In this document: one piece after another, positions 51,857 through 61,133 of the stretch
How the letters are laid out: each line of letters starts with the position of its first letter
How positions within the stretch are numbered: the stretch's first letter is position 1
NCBI GenBank assembly: GCA_033283325.1
Contig: JAWMQO010000004.1
Coordinates: 186,001 to 250,000, forward strand
Length of the DNA: 64,000 nucleotides
From: Mangrovimicrobium sp033283325
Lineage (GTDB): Bacteria > Pseudomonadota > Gammaproteobacteria > Pseudomonadales > Halieaceae
Reading direction: 5' to 3'
Notes under the pieces: model-generated
Seen by the model: only the letters and a program-made list of their open reading frames with translations
Told to the model about the DNA's origin: nothing
The model's database searches: none
Translations under genes and position numbers: made by a program

Positions 51857-54190
51857 TCAGACGGAAACCCCCTGCGACTGGGCCTCCACCTCGGAATCCA
51901 GCTTCTGTACGAAGTCGGCGTAGTGCCACGGGGCCAGCAGGGGAGCCAGTTCGTGAGCCGGGACCGGCTTGCTGAACAGGTATCCCTGGATGATGTGGGC
52001 ACCGTTGCGGGTAAGGAACCTGAATTGCTCGCGGGTCTCCACGCCCTCTGCGATAGGTTTCATCCCGAGGCTGCGGGACAGGGCGATGATACCCTTGACC
52101 AGGCTCGCGCCCCGCTCGTCCGCATCGAAATCGACGATGAAGTTACGGTCGATCTTCAGTTCATCCAGCGGGAACTGGCTGAGGTAATTCAGCGACGAGT
52201 AACCGGTGCCGAAGTCATCGATGGCGAGGCTGACGCCCATCTCCCGCAATTCCCGCAGGGCGGCCACCGAGGCGGTAACATCGCTCATCAGTACACCCTC
52301 GGTCACCTCCAGTTGCAGTGAGCCCGGGTTGATGCGGGTTTCCGCCAGGACTTCGCTGATCATCCGGTTGAAGCCCTGGCTGAACTGCAGGGCGGAGACG
52401 TTGACCGAGACCCGGGGCAGCTTGACGCCGCGCTCGGCGAAGGCCTTGAGCTGCTCGCAGGCCTGGCGCACCACCAGCTCCCCGATTTTGGAAATGAGGC
52501 CCATCTCCTCCGCGATAGGGATGAACTGCTCGGGCGAGATCGCCCCCAGTTCCGGATCGGACCAGCGAATCAGGGCTTCGACGCCGACCACCGAACCGCT
52601 GTGGGTGTCCACCTGGGGCTGGTAGTGCAATTCCATGCTGCCGCGCTCGACCGCCTTGCGCAGTTCATTCTCCAGGGTCAGGCGCTGGATGCTGTCGCCA
52701 TCCTGCTGGCTGTCGTAGACCAGGCAACTGTTGCGACCGTGCTGCTTGGCCCGGTACATCGCAGTGTCGGCACAGCGCAGGAGGCCTTCCACGTCCTCCG
52801 CGTGCCGGGGCGCGATGGCGATGCCTATACTGCAGGTCACCACCAGTTCGTGATCGTTGATCAGCAGCGGGCGCGACACTTCCGCCATCAGGCGCTCCGC
52901 GACCTGCCGGGCCCCGGCCTCTTCGTCGACCTGGTTGAGCACCACGGTGAACTCGTCGCCGCCAATCCGCGACACGTCGATACGCGAGGCGGGATCGACA
53001 TTGTGGGCGACCACGTCGCTGCCGCGCACGCAACCCGCAAGGCGCTCGCCCACCTCCCGCAGGAGCAGGTCCCCGGCGCTGTGGCCGAGGGAGTCATTGA
53101 TCCGCTTGAAATTGTCGAGATCGATAAACAGCACAGCCAGCGACTGGTTGTTGCGCTGCATCAGCTTGAGCAGCAATCCCAACTGCTCGGTGAACAGGCG
53201 CCGATTGGGCAGTGCGGTCAATCCGTCGTAATAGGCGAGGTGATGCAGGCGGTTACGGGCGCGAGTCACCTGTTGTACCGCGTGGTTCAACTCCTCGTTG
53301 CGCTTGGACAACTGCGCATTGCGCTCCTCCACCTTCATGCTCAGGAGGTGGTGGTCCGTGTCCATGCGCTGCTTGTACTCACTGACCCCGGTGATCACAC
53401 CATTGAAAATCTTGGCGATCTCGTGAACCTCGTCGCTACCGCTGACCTTGACCGGTTCCAGCCGCGTGCCCGAGGCAATGCCGTCTGCAGCTTCCGCCAG
53501 GCGCGCAATTGGAGCGGTGATCCGGCGGCTGAGGGAAATGCTCAGCACCATCGCCATTCCGGCGACAAGCAGGCAGACCGCGAACACGGCCAGAAAGCCG
53601 GGAAGAATCTCCAGCACCAGCGCCTGCTGGTTGACCGCGATCTGCAGGTAGCCAACGATGAAATTGCTCTGGCCGGGGACCTTGCCATCGGGCAGGAAAT
53701 CGCCCCGATCAATGGATCTACCCACCGGATTTACCGGGGAATTCACCGGCATGGTTATCTGGAAATAGCGGTCGGCGCCGAACAGCGCGGAGACCAGGCC
53801 ACCGCCGGTCTCGGCCCCGGACTGATCCATACTGAGAACACTGATTGCAGTGTCCGAGCTGTTCCCGCGCAGATGCGACAGCGACAACTCGCTGCCGCTC
53901 GCGCGTTCAGGCCGGCTGAGCAGGCGATCGCCCTGGGGACTGAAGAGCACAACGTAGCTGACGGTGCGATTCTCCCGCAGGGTGTCAAGGACTGCCGCCA
54001 TACCCTCGCGCTCGCCGAATTGCAGGTACATAGGTAGTTCGCGACTCTGGTCGGCCTGGGTCACCACCTGGTCGAACAGGTTTTCGCGGGCGAGGCGATA
54101 ATCCCTGACCCCCACCAGGCCGCTGAGCATGACGCTCACACCCAGCACGAGCGCTACCACCAATGCGTTGATTTTACCGGCTATTGTCAT
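51857..54190 (-). CDS. Membrane GGDEF-EAL protein (cyclic di-GMP metabolism)
   Basis: A 777-residue protein. An N-terminal helix (about 8-27), a periplasmic sensor of about 160 residues, a second helix, HAMP and coiled coil are followed by GGDEF (ISRIGGDEFTVVL, intact) and EAL (VVGVEALIRW, intact, with DDFGTGYSSLNYL). Both catalytic signatures are complete, so either synthesis or hydrolysis of c-di-GMP is possible; which dominates cannot be read from sequence. Monocistronic and divergent from the next gene. Confidence 0.92.
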   Translation of the reverse strand: MTIAGKINALVVALVLGVSVMLSGLVGVRDYRLARENLFDQVVTQADQSRELPMYLQFGEREGMAAVLDTLRENRTVSYVVLFSPQGDRLLSRPERASGSELSLSHLRGNSSDTAISVLSMDQSGAETGGGLVSALFGADRYFQITMPVNSPVNPVGRSIDRGDFLPDGKVPGQSNFIVGYLQIAVNQQALVLEILPGFLAVFAVCLLVAGMAMVLSISLSRRITAPIARLAEAADGIASGTRLEPVKVSGSDEVHEIAKIFNGVITGVSEYKQRMDTDHHLLSMKVEERNAQLSKRNEELNHAVQQVTRARNRLHHLAYYDGLTALPNRRLFTEQLGLLLKLMQRNNQSLAVLFIDLDNFKRINDSLGHSAGDLLLREVGERLAGCVRGSDVVAHNVDPASRIDVSRIGGDEFTVVLNQVDEEAGARQVAERLMAEVSRPLLINDHELVVTCSIGIAIAPRHAEDVEGLLRCADTAMYRAKQHGRNSCLVYDSQQDGDSIQRLTLENELRKAVERGSMELHYQPQVDTHSGSVVGVEALIRWSDPELGAISPEQFIPIAEEMGLISKIGELVVRQACEQLKAFAERGVKLPRVSVNVSALQFSQGFNRMISEVLAETRINPGSLQLEVTEGVLMSDVTASVAALRELREMGVSLAIDDFGTGYSSLNYLSQFPLDELKIDRNFIVDFDADERGASLVKGIIALSRSLGMKPIAEGVETREQFRFLTRNGAHIIQGYLFSKPVPAHELAPLLAPWHYADFVQKLDSEVEAQSQGVSV

Positions 54191-54361
54191 AGCTTATTCG
54201 AGGCCCTGACACGTCCTTACCTTGTGGAACAGGCAAACAATCACAGAATACCGTGCGTGCGTCACGAAATCTCCAGAATTCTCGGGATTTCGCTAGTGAG
54301 TACTCCGCTTGCTGTGATTGAATTCGGTAAACCAGAGGGACAACCTGCAGGACACAACGAG

Positions 54362-54886
54362 ATGTCCGAGTTTCAAATGACGCATGTCGCGCTTGTCGGC
54401 GCGAGGATGGATGCCTTCGCGGCAATGGGGTACCACAATCGCAGCGAGATGGGTCTGCGACGCGCCTTGCCGCGCTACAGCCCGAAGCTCAGTGAATTGC
54501 GTGAGGCCCAGCGGCGCACCTTGCTTGCCAGGGATTTACCGGTCTGGATTCACAACGCCATCACCGACCCGGATTTTCCGGGCCGGGCCCAACTGATAAT
54601 GCCGCTGCGGCGTTTCGAGGGGGAATTGCGTGACAGCCGCGACAATGAAGTGGTTGCCGCCGTGCTGAATTCAGGCTTTCGCAACCGCACACTCAACCCT
54701 TTGGACCTGCCCGAGAGCATGCCCCTGCGCCAGCGTTGCGGGATGCTGATGCATATCGCCCCCTGGAAGGAGGCATATCGTCACCTTGAATCGAGCGTGG
54801 TGGGAATTCTGCTGGAGCGGATCGAGGAACTCGATGAGTGGCTGGCGACCGCGGAACCCGAAATCGATCCCGCTATCGCCGTTTAG
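54362..54886 (+). CDS. Hypothetical protein, about 174 aa
   Basis: No family is recognised. It is a soluble, Arg- and Met-rich protein (RSEMGLRRALPRYSPKLSELRE, LPVWIHNAITDPDFPGRAQLIMPLRRFEGE) with no signal peptide. ATG at 54362 is preferred because AGGA lies about ten bases upstream; a longer frame back to GTG at 54224 would add 46 residues of unlike composition. It converges with the next gene. Confidence 0.55.
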   Translation: MSEFQMTHVALVGARMDAFAAMGYHNRSEMGLRRALPRYSPKLSELREAQRRTLLARDLPVWIHNAITDPDFPGRAQLIMPLRRFEGELRDSRDNEVVAAVLNSGFRNRTLNPLDLPESMPLRQRCGMLMHIAPWKEAYRHLESSVVGILLERIEELDEWLATAEPEIDPAIAV

Positions 54887-54916
54887 CCAGGAGCGCCAGG
54901 CACCGGGCCTGGCGTA

Positions 54917-55249
54917 TCAGTCCGCCGGACGGCGTTCGCAGTTATCGCCCCGACTGACCATGCGAACAGTGCGCTGGCAGGTTTCCAGCCAGGGCAGCAC
55001 GGTATCGGTTTTCAGCGCCCGGACGAAACCGCCCTCGCTGCGACAGGAAATACTGGTTTTGTTGGGAGTCCAATCACCCTCTTTGGGGCGCGGCTTCCGC
55101 TTGCTGTAATACCAGATACCCCGACGATCCTGCATCACGTAATTGGCTTCGGGTGGCAGGAAAACTTTCCGTCCATCGATCACCGCGAAAACCTCGATAT
55201 CCCCGCCGGGATTATCCCCCAGTACCGCTGTTGGCGTTATGGTCAACAT
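54917..55249 (-). CDS. Hypothetical protein, about 110 aa
   Basis: An unrecognised small soluble protein with a strand-rich start (TPTAVLGDNPGGDIEVFAVID), an aromatic middle (YVMQDRRGIWYYSKRKPRP) and three or four cysteines. ATG at 55249 is chosen; an in-frame ATG at 55309 adds 20 charged residues. A 388-base region with AT-rich repeats lies upstream. Confidence 0.5.
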   Translation of the reverse strand: MLTITPTAVLGDNPGGDIEVFAVIDGRKVFLPPEANYVMQDRRGIWYYSKRKPRPKEGDWTPNKTSISCRSEGGFVRALKTDTVLPWLETCQRTVRMVSRGDNCERRPAD

Positions 55250-55637
55250 GGCTAACTCCCTTCCTTGTTTTTTCGCTGTCTGGAAGTGGGCTTTACTTCG
55301 GCCCTGCACTGGCCCCTTCCGTCCCCTGGCCTATAAAAGCTGGCTCTGGCTAAGTTATAAGCCGCTTGAGGGCAGTCGGCAACGCCGTATCGGCCAAAAT
55401 TTTGCTCCATTTCACAATTTTGGTAATTATTGGCCAATTTTTTTTAAGCCGGCAGGCTTTGGAGCCAGAATCCGTCCGGCGCGTGCCAAAATTTCACGTG
55501 CCTGCGCGCAATTTTTCGACACGCGAGCAAGGCAGCTGCCCCCTGGTCGGGGGCGGACTGGAAGCAGTGATCATTCGAGTGGCCACAAGGGGCCATGGAG
55601 GCACGCCCCGGCAGCGAAGGCCGGGCACGCAGGGGCC
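55250..55637. other. Intergenic region with AT-rich palindromes (388 bases)
   Basis: No gene seen. It contains CAAAATTTTG (55395-55404), ACAATTTTGG (55414-55423), ATTGGCCAAT (55429-55438), a run of eight T, a short hairpin AAGCC-GGCA-GGCTT (55446-55459) and GCCAAAATTT (55485-55494). The clustered near-identical motifs could be regulator sites; no RNA family was recognised. Confidence 0.45.
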
Positions 55638-56033
55638 TTAATTGCGAACCAGATGGATGTTCGGCGGGAGGTCGGGAGCGGGCTCCAGGCGGGTCAGTTC
55701 ACCGCTTATACCCCCCTCGAGCAGGCTCGCCGCCTCCTCCACGGAAGACATGAGCATATGCAGCGAAAGGGCCGCGCGGTGCTCGGGCGTATCGACAAGT
55801 TCCCCGAGTCCGTCGAGGTTCTCTACGCGGATGAAACCCAGGATCACCGCGTTGGTCAGGTAATCACGAATGATTTGCCGGGAGATCTCGTCCTGGAGGT
55901 AATCCTGGAAGCCGTCGTCGCCGAACAGGCGCGCCAGCACCTCGAGGTCCCCATCCTGCAGGGGACTCGCGGGGGACGGCAGGGTGCTGCCAAAAGCTTC
56001 TTCAATGCGCTGGACAATGGTATCGAGGTTCAC
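55638..56033 (-). CDS. Hypothetical protein at the end of the chp-like operon, 131 aa
   Basis: An unrecognised acidic, helical protein (LDTIVQRIEEAFGS, LEVLARLFGDDGFQDYLQDEISRQIIRDYL). GTG at 56033 has AGGGGA eight bases upstream. It follows the CheW-like gene after 32 bases on the same strand, so it may belong to the chemosensory operon. Confidence 0.6.
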   Translation of the reverse strand: MNLDTIVQRIEEAFGSTLPSPASPLQDGDLEVLARLFGDDGFQDYLQDEISRQIIRDYLTNAVILGFIRVENLDGLGELVDTPEHRAALSLHMLMSSVEEAASLLEGGISGELTRLEPAPDLPPNIHLVRN

Positions 56034-56065
56034 GATGTTTCCCCTTGTGAGGCAGCCGGCGGCCC

Positions 56066-56515
56066 TCAGGCCGTCGCCATCCCGTTTTGTTCACAGGTAA
56101 ATGCCTGCAGCGCGGGCAAGTCGGGCAGCGTGTAGACCTGCCCCTCCAGTTCAACAGCGGCGAGGGCGAACTCGCCCTCGGCCGCCACTTCGACCCCGCT
56201 TTCCAGGTCGAGCTTTCGCACGCCCAGGCCGGCGCCACGCAGCGCCACACCCCAGTACTCCAGGGGCTGCTCGCGCAGGCCGAGGAATACGGCGATCAGG
56301 CCGGTCTGGCTCTTTGCATCACACCACGGCGTGCTGTCCTCGGCGCCAAAATCGAGCACGGGAACCACCTGCTCCCGCCAGGCGATGGTGGCCGGGGGCG
56401 TGTCTTGTGCTGCATGCACCGTCACCAATTCCGCAAGACAGTTCTGCGGCACCACCCAGCGCAGATTCCCGGCCAGGGGCAGCAGCACACAGAGGCGTTT
56501 GGGATCTTCGGCCAT
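56066..56515 (-). CDS. CheW-domain protein (ChpC-like)
   Basis: A 149-residue CheW-type scaffold (LCVLLPLAGNLRWVVPQNCLAEL, VVPVLDFGAED, GLIAVFLGLREQPLEYWGVAL). It links receptors to the CheA-type kinase. ATG at 56515 overlaps the stop of the kinase gene (TGATG), giving translational coupling; AGGAA lies five bases upstream. Its position after the kinase fits ChpC rather than PilI. Confidence 0.75.
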   Translation of the reverse strand: MAEDPKRLCVLLPLAGNLRWVVPQNCLAELVTVHAAQDTPPATIAWREQVVPVLDFGAEDSTPWCDAKSQTGLIAVFLGLREQPLEYWGVALRGAGLGVRKLDLESGVEVAAEGEFALAAVELEGQVYTLPDLPALQAFTCEQNGMATA

Positions 56516-59500
56516 CACGCTTCCTGTGACTCCAGTTCCAGCCTGTGGCCTGTGAGTTCGTTGATCTGGCCCATGAGCATGCGGAAATTGAAAGGCTTGC
56601 CCATGTAGCCGTTACAGCCGGCCTCTTCCGCCAGCGTCCTGTGCTTGATCCCGGTACGGGAGGTAATCATGATCACCGGGATTTCGCTGAATCGCGGTGA
56701 TTTGCGAATCTCCCGCAGGGCCTGGATACCGTCTTTCACCGGCATCTCCACGTCCAGCAGGACGATATCGGGCAGGCGCTCTGTGGTATTCAGCCAGTCG
56801 ATGGCCACGGCGCCATTTTCCGCAGTGGCGGTCTCCAGCCCGGCAGATTCCAGTTGGCTGGTGGCGACCATGCGCTGGGTGCGCGAATCATCCACTACCA
56901 GTGCGAGCAATTTCTCTTCTCGCGGCTGATCGATCGAAACCACCGCACCTTCGCCTTCGCCCAGGCTACTCACCAGAACATTGAGGTCCAGGGCCACTAC
57001 CGCTTCACCATCGGCGGTGGTCGCGGCACCAGCAACGCCGGGGACGGCGGCAAATTGCGCGCCGAGGGTCCGGATCACCAGTTCCAGCGCTTCTTCCACG
57101 TCATCCACAGCGATCGCCATGCGCCGCTCGTCGCTACCGGCGACCAGCACGGGGACCGTATGCCGCCAGGCGGAGCGCTCGGGCAGGTTACCGGCCTGGC
57201 ACAGTGTACCCAGGTAGGCGGGCTCGCAATCGAGGCCGGAGATCACCAGGCTCTCGCCTTCCTCTACCGCGGCAAAGAATTTGTCGACGGGCACCTCATC
57301 CACTGCGATGAGTCCACCCAGGGGTATCGCATAGTAATTGTCGCCGGCACTCACCAGCAGCGCGCCATTTACCGCGACACTGGTGGGAATACGGATGTGG
57401 AAGGAAGTGCCTTTACCGATTTCGGAGGTAATTCGCACTTCACCACCCATTTTCTGCAATTCGCTGGCGACGATATCCATGCCGACACCACGGCCGGATA
57501 TCTGGCTCACCTCGGAGGCGGTGGAGAAGCCCTTCTGGAACACCAGCTTCAAGGCCTCTTCGTCGGTCAGGGCATAGACATCCCCGCCCACGCCCTTGCT
57601 GCGGGCTGCCTCGCGAATCTTCGCCGGATCCATGCCGCGCCCGTCGTCAGAGAGCACGAAAATGGTATCTGCACCGGACTTGCGCAAGTCGAGAGTGATC
57701 TGGCCGACACTGGGCTTGCCTGCAGCCTGGCGCTCGGACGCACTCTCAACGCCGTGATCCAGTGCATTGCGAACCATGTGTTCGAGGATGGTCTGGCAGC
57801 GGGCGTAGTCGTCCCGGTCCAGCGTACCGACCTCATTCAGGACCCGGAAGGCGACCTCCTTGCCCAGATCCGCGCTCACTGTACGCACCAGGCGCCGCAG
57901 GCCGGGCGACAGGCGCGATACCGGCACCACGCGGGCGGCGCGAATGGACGAGCCAATCGACGAGATCACCGTGGCCTGCTGCTTCAGCAGAGCCTCGGCC
58001 TGGCCGTTGTGACGGCTGACCAGTTCGATCAGGTCGGCGAGGTCTTCCACGCCTTCGCGAAGAATATTGGCCGCTTCCTGGAGTTCCGAGTAGCGGTCCA
58101 TTTCCAGCGCATCGAGGTCCTCGCGGGAATTCTCGCCTGTGGCTGAAACGTTGAACAGGGCACCGCTGGCGATGTCTGCGATATGCGCACGCACCGAGGT
58201 CAGCCGCCCCTGCAATTCCGCTGTCGCCCGCTTGCTGCGACTCGAAGTCTGGGTAGTACGCACACCGAGTTGCTGGGCCTGGTTGGTGAGGTTGAGCAGG
58301 AGATCCAGTTTTTCCGAGGTGATCCGCACCGACTGCTGCGCAGCGAGGACCCGCGCACCTTCGTCGGCGAGCTTTTTGTCCTCCTCCCTGCGTCGAACTT
58401 CCTCCAGGTCGGGCGTGTGCTCGGGCATCACCGGCGCCTTTGCCGGCGCCGCCGCAGTCTCGGCGGAGACTTCCGGTACTGCTGTTACCGCTTCTGCCAC
58501 CGGGATTTCCGCCTCTTCCAGCGGCTCCGCGGCTAGCGACTGCGCAACTACCAGTGCCTGTCCCGGCAGCTCGCGGTCGATATCCCGGCGCTGCTGCTGA
58601 ACGAAGTCGATACCTCGCACAACGGCATCCAGCCAGGCATTTACGATGCGGAAGTAGTCGCCACCCCCGGCAAGCCCGGCTTTGGGCAGTTCCTCGAGCA
58701 ATGTCTCGAAGTTGTGGATCAGGGTGCCGAAATAATGCAGGCCAACGCCCTTGGCAATTCCCTTGATGGTGTGCAGGACCCGCCCGACCTCCGCCTGGTG
58801 CTCGGGATTGTCCCTGTCGCTTTCCCAGGAGCCAATTGCGGCCTCGAGTTTCTCCAGTTCGGAGGAGCCTTCCTCGATGAAAGCGTCGAGGAACTCGTCA
58901 AAGATTTCTCCGCCCGAGGGGCTGCACTGGGAGAAAGTAATCTCCTCGGGAATACACCAGGACATATCGTCTTCGGTGTCGCCCCCGGCGCCTGCCGCCT
59001 CGAAAACTTCCTCGTCGGCGAGGGCCTCCACGGGAGCGGTGATCGCCGGCAGATCATCGAACTCTTCGTCCAGTGAGCCGACGCTGTCGAGGTTGCTGAA
59101 GATCGCGTCGATCTCGTCGCTGTCCGGGGTCCACTCGGCACCCTCGGGAGCCGCTCGCAATTGTTCTTCGAGTGTTTCTTCGTTCTCCAGCAGGTCCTCG
59201 TCGAATATCCGGGTTTCCACCAGGCGCAGCCCCGCACCGGTGCCCGGTAAACGGAGCTCTTCTGCTGTGCTCTGGGCGCCCGAATCACTGTCATCCGCGA
59301 CCGCGGCGTCCTCTGCCATTTCCGCCAGCGGGGCCTCTTCTTCGCGAGACTCACTGCCAATAAGTGCAAGGTCATCCGGCCCGGCGGCAGCGGCGTCCTC
59401 GTGGAAAATCCGGTTGTACAGCTCACCCGAACTGCTGTCACGCAGGCGCAGGTAGACCGCAGCGATGTGCCGGCTGTCCAAATCCGCCAGCGCCTCGGGC

Positions 59501-61092
59501 ATCACGCTGCAAACCGTCGCCATCGGGGCATAGCCCTCGGCCTCGGCTACCTCGATATCGGCGGCTGTCTCGGCAATGGAAACATCCGCATCGATTGCCA
59601 CACCGGGGCGAGACAGGGCGGTAAGGCGAGCGGCGAGTGCAGCGTCCAGTTCGCTCATCAGGCCCGGAAGTCTCGGCGTCAACAGGGTGTGAATACTGCC
59701 CGCTTCGACGACTTCGCGAAGGTCCTCGTGCAAGTCGTCAAAATCGCGGGGTTCCGTCGCTGCCTCGACGACGTCGAGATCGATAGCCTCGATCTCCTCG
59801 AGTTCCGCCAGCGTAGCTTCGGAAACTTCGAATTCGCCAGGCTTGTCTTCAGCTGCAGCGAGTTCCACCACCAGATCCCCGGCCGATGCTTCTTCGGCAA
59901 GCTCCCCGATCTCATCCAGGTCGCTGGCCAGGGCAACAAGGTCCAGTTCCTCGTCGAAACTGAAGTCGAAAGTCTCCTCCGGGGCTTCACCGGAAGCCGA
60001 CTCCCGGGCCGTCTCCGCGCTGGCAGCTTCTGCCGCGCTGGGTTCGATTTCCTCGATGCTGCGGGGCTCGGCTTCTTCAACCTCGAGTTCCGCCGCTTGA
60101 AGCCCGAGCTCCGATTCTTCGTCCTCTGCCTCCGGTTCCACGGGCTCGAGCTCGACAAGTCCGACGCTGAGCTCAAGTTCCTCGAGGCCATAGGCCTCTT
60201 CCTCGATATCGAGCAAGGGCTGTTCTGCGCCCGACCCCGAATCCTCGGCGACGAGTTCCAGTTCCTCTACGCCGTACTCCAGTGCTTCGAGAGCGGTTTC
60301 CCCTGTGTCTATCTGGAGTTGCGCTTCCTCCAGTTCCGGCGCTGCGGCCACCAGGAGTTCTTCCGTCTGCTCTTGCAGTGGCGATTCCACTTGCAGCGGC
60401 TCCGCCTCTGCCAGTTCCATCTCCACCAGCGGCAGTTCTGCTGCTTCGGCGGCCTGTTCGCCAGGGTGCTGTTCGTCGCCACGCGCTTCGAAGGCAGGCT
60501 GTGGCACCGGCGCCTGCCCGGAAACTTCGGCCGCCGCTACAGGGGCCGATGCATCCTCTTCCTGGTTGCGTTTGACCCGCTTGACCACCAGGTAGTGTTC
60601 GCCGATATCGTCATTTTCCTCGAGCCCGAGGATGTCGCTGCCCTCTTCTACATCCAGCAGGCCTTCTTCTGCATCGTTGACTTCGCGGGAGAAATCCACC
60701 GCCATCAAGGCGTCGAAGTCCGCCGAGTGGTCATCCACGGCATCCGCCATCTCGTCGTCGGCACTGCCCCCCATATTGCTGCCGGGCTCGCCGAGGACGA
60801 TCTCCTCCCCCACGTAGGTACTCAGGTCATCGGCGCCGGCGCGGCCGCGAATCATCGGCCGTGCTGCCACCGCAGCCTCCTGCGCACTGAGAGAGAAATC
60901 CGTCGCGCTGCCGCGCGCGACAATAAACACGTTCTCTTCAGGCTCATCCCGGTCCAGTTCCATCAGCCACTGAAGGGTTTCCTCACGGGAAAGCTCTTCT
61001 GCATCCATGGATTCGGGTTCGGTGCCACTCACACCAGGTTCACCGGCAGTCACGTCCTGCTCGGGCCCGGCTGGATTTGTTTTAGTCTGCAC
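56515..61092 (-). CDS. Hybrid CheA-type kinase, C-terminal part of a split ChpA-like protein
   Basis: A 1525-residue protein. Residues about 90-720 are a very acidic, Ala/Glu/Leu-rich low-complexity stretch. Then come an Hpt domain with H774 (VLHTIKGIAKG), a CheA-type dimerisation region, the ATPase with N1109 (EHMVRNALDHG) and DDGRGMD (1149-1155), a CheW-like domain, and a C-terminal receiver with D1447 (IVLLDVEMPVKDG). All kinase boxes are intact. GTG at 61092 has GGAG eight bases upstream, so initiation is genuine. In Pseudomonas ChpA these parts and the upstream Hpt protein are one polypeptide. It probably controls type IV pilus motility. Confidence 0.85.
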   Translation of the reverse strand: MQTKTNPAGPEQDVTAGEPGVSGTEPESMDAEELSREETLQWLMELDRDEPEENVFIVARGSATDFSLSAQEAAVAARPMIRGRAGADDLSTYVGEEIVLGEPGSNMGGSADDEMADAVDDHSADFDALMAVDFSREVNDAEEGLLDVEEGSDILGLEENDDIGEHYLVVKRVKRNQEEDASAPVAAAEVSGQAPVPQPAFEARGDEQHPGEQAAEAAELPLVEMELAEAEPLQVESPLQEQTEELLVAAAPELEEAQLQIDTGETALEALEYGVEELELVAEDSGSGAEQPLLDIEEEAYGLEELELSVGLVELEPVEPEAEDEESELGLQAAELEVEEAEPRSIEEIEPSAAEAASAETARESASGEAPEETFDFSFDEELDLVALASDLDEIGELAEEASAGDLVVELAAAEDKPGEFEVSEATLAELEEIEAIDLDVVEAATEPRDFDDLHEDLREVVEAGSIHTLLTPRLPGLMSELDAALAARLTALSRPGVAIDADVSIAETAADIEVAEAEGYAPMATVCSVMPEALADLDSRHIAAVYLRLRDSSSGELYNRIFHEDAAAAGPDDLALIGSESREEEAPLAEMAEDAAVADDSDSGAQSTAEELRLPGTGAGLRLVETRIFDEDLLENEETLEEQLRAAPEGAEWTPDSDEIDAIFSNLDSVGSLDEEFDDLPAITAPVEALADEEVFEAAGAGGDTEDDMSWCIPEEITFSQCSPSGGEIFDEFLDAFIEEGSSELEKLEAAIGSWESDRDNPEHQAEVGRVLHTIKGIAKGVGLHYFGTLIHNFETLLEELPKAGLAGGGDYFRIVNAWLDAVVRGIDFVQQQRRDIDRELPGQALVVAQSLAAEPLEEAEIPVAEAVTAVPEVSAETAAAPAKAPVMPEHTPDLEEVRRREEDKKLADEGARVLAAQQSVRITSEKLDLLLNLTNQAQQLGVRTTQTSSRSKRATAELQGRLTSVRAHIADIASGALFNVSATGENSREDLDALEMDRYSELQEAANILREGVEDLADLIELVSRHNGQAEALLKQQATVISSIGSSIRAARVVPVSRLSPGLRRLVRTVSADLGKEVAFRVLNEVGTLDRDDYARCQTILEHMVRNALDHGVESASERQAAGKPSVGQITLDLRKSGADTIFVLSDDGRGMDPAKIREAARSKGVGGDVYALTDEEALKLVFQKGFSTASEVSQISGRGVGMDIVASELQKMGGEVRITSEIGKGTSFHIRIPTSVAVNGALLVSAGDNYYAIPLGGLIAVDEVPVDKFFAAVEEGESLVISGLDCEPAYLGTLCQAGNLPERSAWRHTVPVLVAGSDERRMAIAVDDVEEALELVIRTLGAQFAAVPGVAGAATTADGEAVVALDLNVLVSSLGEGEGAVVSIDQPREEKLLALVVDDSRTQRMVATSQLESAGLETATAENGAVAIDWLNTTERLPDIVLLDVEMPVKDGIQALREIRKSPRFSEIPVIMITSRTGIKHRTLAEEAGCNGYMGKPFNFRMLMGQINELTGHRLELESQEA

Positions 61093-61133
61093 GATAAATC
61101 TCCATTTTTCCGGGGGGTCCCCAGAGTTACTGC

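Noticed and set aside
55438..55460. Intrinsic terminator at the T-run and AAGCC/GGCTT hairpin
   Set aside because: The T-run precedes the hairpin on the plus strand, and on the minus strand A follows it. Neither orientation gives hairpin then U-tract.
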